Assembly: GCA_026936335.1 (NCBI GenBank)
Contig: JAPMXV010000011.1
Coordinates: 1-64,000, forward strand
Direction of reading: 5' to 3'
From: Mantamonas sphyraenae
Lineage: Eukaryota; CRuMs; Mantamonadidae
DNA length: 64,000 nucleotides
A program made the translations under genes and the position numbers. The notes beneath the pieces were generated by a model, which saw only the letters and a program-made list of their open reading frames with translations, made no database searches and was not told the origin of the DNA. This document shows positions 1 to 8,692 of this stretch, piece after piece (positions within the stretch are counted from its first letter, which is position 1; each line of letters starts with the position of its first letter).

Positions 1-211
1 CCTAACCCTAACCCTAACCCTAACCCTAACCCTAACCCTAACCCCCTAACCCTAACCCTAACCCTAACCCTAACCCTAACCCTAACCCTAACCCTAACCC
101 TAACCCTAACCCTAACCCTAACCCTAACCCTAACCCTAACCCTAACCCTAATCCTAACCCTGACCCTAACCCTAACCCTAACCCTAACCCTAAGCCTAGC
201 CTTAACCCTAA
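1..211. repeat. Telomeric repeat array (CCCTAA)n
   Basis: About 35 head-to-tail copies of CCCTAA fill the first 211 bases, so this is the left telomere of a linear chromosome, with the G-rich TTAGGG strand being the complementary strand. One unit near 41-48 has extra C residues. From about 150 onward variants appear (TCCTAA, CCCTGA, CCTAAG, CCTAGC, CTTAAC), the usual decay at the inner edge of a telomere. The array ends abruptly at ordinary sequence near 212. The TTAGGG type is shared by animals, many fungi and many protists, so it does not identify the group. Confidence 0.98.
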
Positions 212-579
212 CTCTGTGTCCTGGAATATTGTGTCCGAGGTTGTGTGATGTGTCTGGTCTAGGTCGTGTGAGTTGTGCTTGTGTCTGCTGGCGGGGTGGG
301 TGAGTTGGGTGGTAACATGGGGCAGTGGGCAATGGGTGGGTGTGGAAATGTCGCTGGTGAGTGGCCGTCGTCCTGCAACGCCGCACAGTCAGCACTGCCC
401 ATCCGCCTTCAACGAAATATCACCAACACCCACAACATCCTCCACCAGTCCAACACAATCCACATACACTCCAGTACCACCACCACCACCATGGACAACG
501 ACCAGTCAAACACTCCGAAGCAACAACACACACCCAACACCTACCCAGCGTGCGTTCTGCCTTCCACTCCGTTTTCTGA
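212..579. other. Telomere-proximal spacer, no clear gene
   Basis: G/T-rich sequence next to the telomere gives way near 360 to C/A-rich sequence. A good Kozak-like start (CCACCATGG) lies at 491 and opens a short frame beginning MDNDQ. It could be the first exon of the gene that follows, but I could not join it convincingly to the later frames. I see no RNA gene or mobile element. Confidence 0.4.
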
Positions 580-3500
580 CTGCCCGCTTCTCCCGCTTCC
601 TTGCCTCCTCCATGCCTCTGTCGCTTCTCTCCACTCCTCCCCTGCATCTTCACTTCCCCATCACCACCGCTGCTGCCTTCACCGCTCTTCTCCGATCCCC
701 TCTCCCCTGTCACTGCCCTCCCCGTTGCCAGTTTCCCGGTCTGCCAATCTCCTCCGTTTTCCCCTCTTTGCTCGTTCCAGCCTCCCTTCACCCCCGCTTC
801 TGCCCTGACGGCGTCCATCCCGCCTTCCGCTCACCGTTCCCACCCTGCGCTGCCCCTCCCCGTCTCCCACACAGCTACGGGTACATGGTCCCTCCCATGG
901 CTGCCCAGCCGTTTCCGAACATGCTGCCCGCCTCTGGCGTACAAAAACCCGTACCAGCACCCGCAACCACCCATCATCTGGGTCCCTGTCAACACCCACC
1001 CGCAGCAACACCACGCATATGCTCATCAGGGCCAACCATACTACGTCTATCCTCCTCCGCCGCCTCCTCAGCCGCGACAAACCGCCCAGATGCACTTCGC
1101 TCAGCCTGCGTTGCACCCTCCGCCTGCTCAACCCACCACAAACCACAACTGCGTCCCCAAACGCATCAGCCCTGCCTTTGTCGGAATCACACGGACCACA
1201 TCCACTACCACATCGTCGTCCTCCTCTCACCAGGGCACACGGCAGACTGGAGACAGCGACGACGACGACGCAGAACAGGACACACACACACATGACACCG
1301 GCGACGTGGAGGACCTGATGTTCCTGAACTTTGGCCACCGTGAACCACGGTCAATCTCCAGCAACTCAGAGTGGATGACCAGCTCAGGGATGGAGGCGTA
1401 CGAAGAAGACGGCGAGGCAAACGACGCACCTCAGCAGCACGTGGACGACGAGTTGGAAACTCAGGACACACTCAGCATTGCAGGCACTGGTGATGCCTTG
1501 GACGAGGAGTACATGCCGCAAGACGACACCGACGACGACACAGACGACATGGAACAGGAGGACACGGACGAATGGCAGCCGAGACGCACAAGCAGCAGCC
1601 GCACACGACGTCGCAGAAGCCACAACAGCCGACGCACTGGTACACAAAAGATGAAAGGCAGCGGACAGCGCAGGCTCAGGGTCACGGCTGACAGTGGCAC
1701 AGAGACAGGAACGTCGAGCACACGGGCAAGGAGGGCCAAGAACGGAGACAACGGCGCGGAAGAAAGCAGGCGTGAACAAGACGAACAAGTTGCCAGATGG
1801 TGTTGTGCGCAAAGGGTGGACAATTGGATACTGTGACGAGCGCAGCCACAGCAACAGGAAGGAGCACACGGCACTGCTGAAGAACATGCACACCCTGGCC
1901 AACGAGCATCCTATCGACGACATCCCCGACCTCATGACCCTGCAGGCGCGTGTTGTGGTCTGCCATGGCACCCTGTTGGCGCTGGTCCGACAGGTTCAGC
2001 TTGACCTCGGCAACATTCCCCTCTCCCAGGGCGACATGGCCTTCTGCCTCTCCCTTCTCGGCCGTGACACGGATCAACAGGCGTGCAACCTTGCCATTGA
2101 CCACGCTGGTCTGGCCATGGGTGTGACAGAGGCTGGGTTGAAGGTGTGCTGGCTGGAGGAGCCACACGACCACGGCAACCCCAACTACGCCCTCCTCCAC
2201 CTGCTCATGACAGAGATGGACACTCTTGGCAACAGACCCCATCCCACCACCTGGAAGGAGCACAAGCAGACCCAGCTGTGGCTGCAGAAAGCACGACGCC
2301 CTGCTGACAACGACAGCGACCCACACTGGACACAATGCGACTACGACCACCACCTCACCACCACCCAGGTGGACAAGTGGCATCCCGAGTCTGTGCGCAG
2401 TGGCTGGTGCAATACCGCAGACGAGCGTGGCAGCTGCACGGCGCGGGAGTTCCAGACGCTGCTGACACACATGAAGGCACGCGCAGCCAAGCACCCTCGC
2501 CATCAGCACGCAAACGAGAACGATGCACTGTGTGAGCTGGTCAACAAAGGCAGCCTGCTGTCCCTGGTGCGACACGTCATCCTGGCGCTGGGCAATGTTG
2601 GCGTGCCGCCTGTCGACCTGGCCTTCTTTGTCCGCCTCCTCAGGCCACACCTCACCTACGAACAGGTCTTACCTGCCATCAGCAAATCCCTCACCCGCGG
2701 CGTCACCTCCCTTTCCCTCAAGATCGCCTGGCTCGACAACCCCAAACCCAACGACGCCACACTGTACACCCTCCTGCACACCCTCATCGACCGCATCACA
2801 CCCTACATCACCACCCGTCCCACCACATGCGACGCGGTCAACAAGCTTGACATCCCCGGACTTCTTCTGCCCGACCCCACAGAGGAGGAGAAGATGGCCG
2901 TGGAGGATGGACTGCCAGATGGCGTCGTGCGCAGTGGATGGACGCACTGGCGCAAGAGCGAGCGCATGCACAGCAACAAGAAGGAGCACACGGCGCTGCT
3001 GAACCACATGCACACTCTGGCCAACGAGTATCCCATCGACGACATCCCCGACCTCATGACCCTGCAGGCGCGTGTTGTGGTCTGCCATGGCACCCTGAGC
3101 ACGCTCGTCCGACAGATTCAGCTCGCTCTGGGCAACATTCCCCTCTCCCAGGGCGACATGGCCTTCTGCCTCACCCTTCTCGGCCGTGAAATGGATCGAC
3201 TTACGTGCATTGCTAACATCCCCCACGCTGGTCTGGCCATGGGTGTGACAAAGGCTGGGTTGAAGGTGTGCTGGCTGAGGGAGCCACACGACCACGGCAA
3301 CCCCAACTACGCCCTCCTCCACCTGCTCATGACAGAGATGGACACTCTTGGCGACAGACCCCATCCCACCACCTGGAAGGAGCACAAGCAGACCCAGCTG
3401 TGGCTGCAGAAAGCACGACGCCCTGCTGACAACGACAGCGACCCACACTGGACACAATGCGACTACGACCACCACCTCACCACCACCCAGGTGGACAAGT

Positions 3501-4057
3501 GGCATCCCGAGTCTGTGCGCAGTGGCTGGGCATCGCACAATCCCAACGACGAGCGAGGCAGCTGCACGGCGCGGGAGTTCCAGACGCTGCTGGCACACAT
3601 GAAGGCACGCGCAGGCAAGCACCCTCGCCATCAGCACACACACGAGAACCATGCACTGCGTGAGCTGATCAACAACGGTAGCCTGAACTCCCTGGTGCGA
3701 CACATCATCCTGGCGCTGGGCAACGTTGGCGTGCCGCCTGTCGACCTGGCCTTCTTTGTCCGCCTCCTCAGGCCTCACCTCACCTACAAACATGTCCAAG
3801 TGGCCATCAGCGACACCCTCACCCGCGGCGTCACCTCCCTCTCCCTCAAGATCGCCTGGCTCGACAACCCCCAACCCAGCGACGCCACACTGCACACCCT
3901 CCTGCACACCCTCATCGACCGCATCACACCCCACATCACCACCCGCCCTACCACTGTAGCACTCGTCGACGCCTACCCCATCCCCTCCTTCACCCTGCCC
4001 AAGCGCAAAGATCCTTCCTCCTCCTCCTCCTCCTCCAAACGCCAACGCCTCGAATGA
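580..4057 (+). CDS. Unrecognised subtelomeric A-B-A-B repeat protein, broken or unresolved 5' part
   Basis: I do not recognise the family. The firm part is an open frame from about 1655 to the TGA at 4055-4057. It encodes two near-identical blocks of about 370 residues, each made of module A (motifs GVVR.GW, IDDIPDLMTL, LGNIPLSQGDMAF) and module B (ESVRSGW, LALGNVGVPPVDLAFF, LTRGVTSLSLKIAWLD). A and B are themselves alignable. The protein ends in a serine run and a basic KRQR tail, likely a nuclear localisation signal. Upstream, 940-1690 reads well in another frame as a Q/P/Y-rich stretch, then acidic DDTDD stretches, then an R-rich stretch. The frame changes between 1655 and about 1790, and probably once more near 930. 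No convincing GT-AG intron explains either change, so the gene may be decayed or mis-sequenced. The true start is unknown. Confidence 0.55.
1787..3957 (+). repeat. Tandem 1.1-kb coding duplication (two A+B blocks)
   Basis: Bases about 1787-2860 and 2910-3957 are direct tandem copies offset by about 1,121 bp. Long stretches are almost base-identical (for example 2162-2400 and 3283-3520), so the duplication is recent or homogenised by gene conversion. The copies differ mainly by substitutions and a small insertion near 3535. The older A-versus-B similarity inside each block is visible only at protein level. Confidence 0.9.
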
Positions 4058-4198
4058 AGCAGCCTTTCACTTGCAAAGCCTCCAGCCCACCCTCCCCTCC
4101 CCACCCAACCTTCCCACCTCCGATCAAGTCCATCTTCTTCGCCCCGCCGACAACAATGACAATCGGGTCGTTGCGCCCGCGTGCACAGACCTACGAGT

Positions 4199-7100
4199 AT
4201 GTCGATGCCTGCCGTCGTCACGGTCAAAGTCGAGGACCACTTCTTCGAGGTGTCGACGGTGGAGGGAATGACGGTGGGGCACATTCTGAAATCTGTGGCC
4301 CAAATGTACAAGGTGGAAACGGGCGAAGAGGTGGAATTGGTCAGGTTGGAATGGCAAGAGATTTTCCTGGCCAACGACACCACAGTTGAGAAGTTGCAAA
4401 GTGCATCTCTCATCCAAGAAGGCGAGCCCTTTGATGCCATCAGTACGTTGTTCGGGCCTCGTTGGCCGAGTTTTCCTGATTGCCGACTTTCCTGATGATT
4501 GCTGAGTTTCCTGATTGCCGAGTTTTCCTGATTGCTCGAATCCGCCCAGCCTCTCACACGCCATCATGACCCACCCCGAACACAGGAACTAGGCGAGGGG
4601 CGAACAACACACAAGATGGAGGTGGAGGTGAGTGTGTGGTGGTCGTGGGAGGGCGTCACGTCAGACACGTCAGCGGAATGGGCCGAATTGGCGGGAAGCG
4701 TGATCACTCACCCGTCACACCGGTTCTGATGCTCTCCACGCACACAGTGGGGTCTTCAACGGGTTCCACTGAGTCTCAGCAAGGGAAAGGAGCAGGTAGG
4801 TCGTGCGAGGGACCCAGTCATCCAGCACGCGTCCTTTGCTACGTGAACTCGCACCTTCCGCCCCTCTCACACGCCATGATGACCCACCCCGAACACAGAA
4901 ACTGGGCGAGGGGCGAACAACACAAAAGATGGAGAGAGAGATGAGTTGCTGAAAGGTGAGACGATGCTGGCGAGTGCCGAGACGAAGCTGGCGAGTGCCG
5001 AGACGAAGCTGGCGAGTGCCAAGACGGAGCTGGCGAGCGCTGAGACGAAGCTGAACAAAGCGTACACTGCCCTGGAGGAGTCTCCAAATGAGCAGAGACT
5101 GCAAGGTCGTGTGAAACGTGCAGAAACGCTGGCAGACGCCGCAGAAGTGAACGCCGCCAACAAGGAGTGAACGCCGCCGCACAAGAAGTGCTGACCATTT
5201 CCGGGATCGTGAATGATCTGAGGAAGAGGGTACACAAGCACCAACTGGGAAACACTCCCCAGAGCCAGCATCATACCGCGCCACAGGTGAGTTCCATTTT
5301 CCCTGTGCCCAGCACTATACCGGCCCTCTCACACGCCGCCACGACCCACCACGGCCACAGGAACTGAACGAGGAGCGAGCAACGTACAAGGGGATTGGGG
5401 AGGTGAGTGTGTGGTGGGTGTAGGAGGGTGTCACGTCAGCGAGTTGGGCGGAATTGGCCAGAACCGTGATCACCCACACGCTCACACCGGTTCTGATGCA
5501 CTCCACGCACACAGAAGGGCCATCAACACGTTTCACTGAAGGTGGCAATGGGAAACGACCAGGTAGGTCGTGCGTGGGACCCACTCATCCAGCACGCGTC
5601 AGCATCCTTTGCTGGTGCAGTCCCCGGCCCACTCACACGCCACTACCACTCACCACGGCTACAGAAACTGGGCAAGGAGCGAGTAACGCACAAGAGAAAT
5701 GGGGAGGTGAGTGTGTGGCGGTCGTGGGAGGGTGTCACGCCAGGCACGTCATCGCAGGAGCGCTCACACCGGCCCTGCGTCTTCTTGCTGATTCCCACAT
5801 GAACAGAGCGCACAGTACTGACCACGTTCGTGGACATGAAACGCATGTTGGAGGAACTGGGAATGGAATTGCGTGATGATTTTGTTCGCCCATGGGCAGG
5901 GACTCTCGGACTGCTGGAATCGCCTACCAAGGAGTGGATTGGGCGGGATGACTACGAGAGGCAGTTCCGCCACTTCCTGAGCATGAACAAGAATGACCTG
6001 CGGGAACCGCGGATGGGTGTGTTTTCTGCGGTCACTGTGCCTGGATCGGGGAAAACGCGACTTCTGCTTGAGCTTCCGTCGGTGCTTGAGACTGTGCTGA
6101 AGAAGTCCGTGCTTGTGTTCCACGTGTCGTACAACTGCGGAAACACTGCCACAACCGAAAGCAACCGATCCGTAGACGAGCTGGAGACGATTTTTGCCCT
6201 GCGAATGCTCATGGGCTGGACAACCACCAAGGTGCTCACGAGCTCACTTGCGAACAAGGTGCTGCGACAGTACCGGATCTGCATTGATGATGTCGTCACC
6301 GTGGGTTTGGAGAAACTAGGTGTCGAGGACGCGTGGGTGCTGGTGACCATTGACGAGAGCCAGGAACTGCGCGAGACGAAAGTTGGACAGGAAAAGGAAC
6401 ATGCACTGAAGATCATCACGGACAAGATTTCGAGCGTCCACCAAATGGTGAACCACAGGCTTGTTTTTGCACTCGCTGGCTTGGTGCAAGCTGCCAAGCA
6501 GCAGGCTGTGAAATCAAGCGGAGGAGGGGATTTCCCTTTCCACATGAAGTGGTTCACTGGTGCCATGTTCCAGCAGTTGGCCACAGCTCTCAGCATTGAC
6601 ATCGATTTGGACAAGTGCAACCGCCTGTCCGTCATGCTTGGTGGGTCTCCGCAGGCAATGGTTAGATTTTGCAATCTGGCAAAGAAGAACAACGCCGAGT
6701 TCAAGGAAGCTCTGGAACGTGATCAGCATGATGACCTTCGGGGATTGGCGCACGAGGCCATGAGAAGTCTCGCCAGGAGTTGGTACTCATCTTTCGACGA
6801 AGAAACCTCAAACAAACTGCTTTCCGGGGAGCTGTTCAACCTGCCCCTGAATGAGCTGGAGAAAGAGCACCCAGATGCTGAAAACAAAGGGCTTGTCAGC
6901 AAGCGAGGTGTCTGTTTCAGTGTGGACGGGACCCTGGTGGCGTTGATGACCGACTGGACACGCACTTGGCACATGGACACTCTTGTGCTCCGTGACGGGC
7001 CCGGGTTTGAAGAATTTTGTGCCAAGTTTGTGGCCCTCAAGCTGTACCTGGGTCAGTACCGGTGCAATGAGAACGGGACAATGCCGTACTGGGAAAGGTG

Positions 7101-8031
7101 GAACAGCGGGGCAAGCGTGCCACTCAGAATGGCTGATTTTCAAATCAGAACGAATCTGGGTGGCGATTACCTCTTCCCGGTGGTGATGAAGCACCAATTC
7201 CCTCGGGGCAGCGATTATGACACGAAGCAAATCAAGGTCGACAAGATGGAAGCCGAGATCGACAAGATGGACGCCGAGGTCGACGATATTGACATGGACA
7301 AGATGAAAGCCAGTCTGAAAAAGATGAAAGAAGGTGAAACAAGGTATGTCAAAGATGCGTTCAAATCTACACAGCCGCAAGTCAATCGTGTGTACATCAA
7401 CGGAAGGGGTGCGCCCTTTGCGGATGTTTTCACGTTTTTTCAAGTTGCTGGAGACCAGGACCATCTGCTGATGGAGTGTATCCAGTGCAAGCACTACGCA
7501 CAGAGCACTTCATTGAATGAGCTCCACTGTTGGGATGAGTTTCTCAAGGTGGACTCGGCCAGGGAGCAGATTGCGCAGCTTGGACGTCGCATGGGGGCAA
7601 CGCAGATCAGCGTTGTTCTGGGCATTGTGACGACAACGGGAAAACACCAAGCACTCTCGTTTGGAGAGAGTCTGAAAAAGGCGATGATGGATGCTGTGAT
7701 GCCTCTGCCCACAGAAAGCCGAGACAAACCACTCGTGGCCAACATGGGGATGATGCACACCCATCGGGATCTGCAGAAAGAGTTGTCGGAGTGGCAACAC
7801 ACGGTGGTGGTGCAGGGGGGAGTGACAGTCAAGATGTGCAGTCTGTTTGTGGTCGGGTACGAGCAGTTGAGGGGATTCTTTGGTGACAATGCGTTGGGAC
7901 CTCTGTCCAACATCGAGTTTCCGGTGACAGGGGACGATGAGCATTCCGATGTTGGGTCATCTGCCAGTTTCCGGGGGGCACCCTCGCGTGAAGAATCTGA
8001 TGAGGAGGTGGAGGTTGTGGAGGTTGAATGA
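4199..8031 (+). CDS. Crinkler (CRN/CR)-like protein: ubiquitin-like header, P-loop NTPase, PD-(D/E)XK nuclease-like end
   Basis: Exon 1 (4199-4442, ATG then donor GTACGT) encodes an 81-residue ubiquitin-like header of the kind that begins CR/Crinkler proteins. Phase-1 mini-exons follow: 4586-4627, 4748-4795, 4899-about 5286 (with an alanine-rich ASAETKL coiled coil), 5361-5402, 5515-5562 and 5665-5706. The last exon starts at 5807 or 5816. It carries Walker A (PGSGKT, about 6040-6057), Walker B (VTIDES, about 6345), a K/D/E-rich coil (7225-7340), and near 7408-7500 an ADVF...MECIQCK pattern that fits a PD-(D/E)XK nuclease core. In this family the header marks effector-like or selfish nuclear proteins, and the NTPase-nuclease pair is known from transposon-derived members. 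One frame break near 5165 interrupts the coiled-coil exon, and the phase of its 3' end is unresolved. The gene may therefore be a pseudogene or contain a sequencing error. Confidence 0.72.
4554..5790 (+). repeat. Amplified exon-intron cassettes in the CRN-like gene
   Basis: Four copies of a segment start with CTCTCACACGCC and contain a CACAG or ACAG acceptor, a 42-nt exon and a GTGAGTG donor. Two copies also carry a second 48-nt exon ending at a GTAGGTCG donor. The 42-nt exons (4586, 4899, 5361, 5665) share a T..GA.N pattern when read in phase 1. The 48-nt exons (4748, 5515) are also alignable. In the copy at 4899 the donor GTGAGTG has become ATGAGTTG, so that exon reads on into the coiled coil. 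Intron sequence is as well conserved as exon sequence, so the duplications are recent. Confidence 0.82.
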
Positions 8032-8084
8032 AATGGGGACAATTTGTTCAGCTGATGCAAGGGTGCTGCCCTTGTGCAGCCATG

Positions 8085-8533
8085 CACCCTCAACATCAGC
8101 ACACACACACGAGCACGATGCACTGCGAAAGCTGATCAACAACGGTAACCTGCACTCCCTGGTGCGCCACATCATCCTGGCGCTGGGCAACGTTGGCGTG
8201 CCGCCTGTCGACCTGGCCTTCTTTGTCCGCCTCCTCAGGCCACACCTCACCTACAAGCTGGTGCAACCTGTCATCAGCTACACCCTCACCCGCGGCGTCA
8301 CCTCCCTCTCCCTCAAGATCGCCTGGCTCGACAAACCCAAACCCAGCGACGCCACACTGCACACCCTCCTCCACACCCTCATCGACCGCATCACACCCCA
8401 CATCACCACCACCCCCCCACCACCCCCGCACTCGTCAACGCCTACCCCATCCCCTCCTTCACCCTGCCCAAGCGCAAAGACCCTCTCCTCCTCCTCCTCC
8501 TCCTCCTCCTCTAAACGCCAACGCCTTGAATGA
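8085..8533 (+). pseudogene. Truncated copy of the B module and tail of the subtelomeric repeat protein
   Basis: From about 8085 the sequence matches the end of the A-B-A-B gene (about 3625-4057): the same IILALGNVGVPPVDLAFF and GVTSLSLKIAWLD motifs, then a serine run and KRQRLE at the stop. There is no upstream A module and no start of its own. A one-base difference near 8412-8420 shifts the proline-rich linker out of frame, and a change near the TCC microsatellite restores it. The piece begins 54 bp after the CRN-like stop codon. It is a partial duplicate left by recombination, or less likely a 3' exon of the CRN-like transcript. Confidence 0.75.
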
Positions 8534-8692
8534 ACCACCCCTTCATTCCCACTCACCCTCCCCTCCCCAACCACGCAATCACCCTCTCCATCACCTCATC
8601 CGGCAGTGTCACCCATCCTCACTCCTCCACAGCGACTTCGAGCAATGCGATGATTCACGAACCCGTCCCACCGAACCGCCACTTCATTTCCC
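8534..8692. other. Subtelomere to core boundary, intergenic
   Basis: C-rich sequence between the truncated repeat gene and the stop codon of the formin. It contains the 3' untranslated part of the minus-strand formin. I see no further gene. Beyond this point all genes belong to conserved single-copy families. Confidence 0.6.

Noticed and set aside
1-211. CRISPR-like or satellite array
   Set aside because: The unit is exactly the six-base telomere repeat with no spacers.
2669-4045. 458-residue minus-strand open frame in the subtelomeric repeat gene
   Set aside because: V/G/Q-rich mirror of the A-B modules; it repeats only because the sense strand repeats.
4199-8031. Retrotransposon or DNA transposon
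   Set aside because: No reverse transcriptase, transposase, terminal repeats or target duplications seen; header plus NTPase plus nuclease fits the CR/Crinkler class better.
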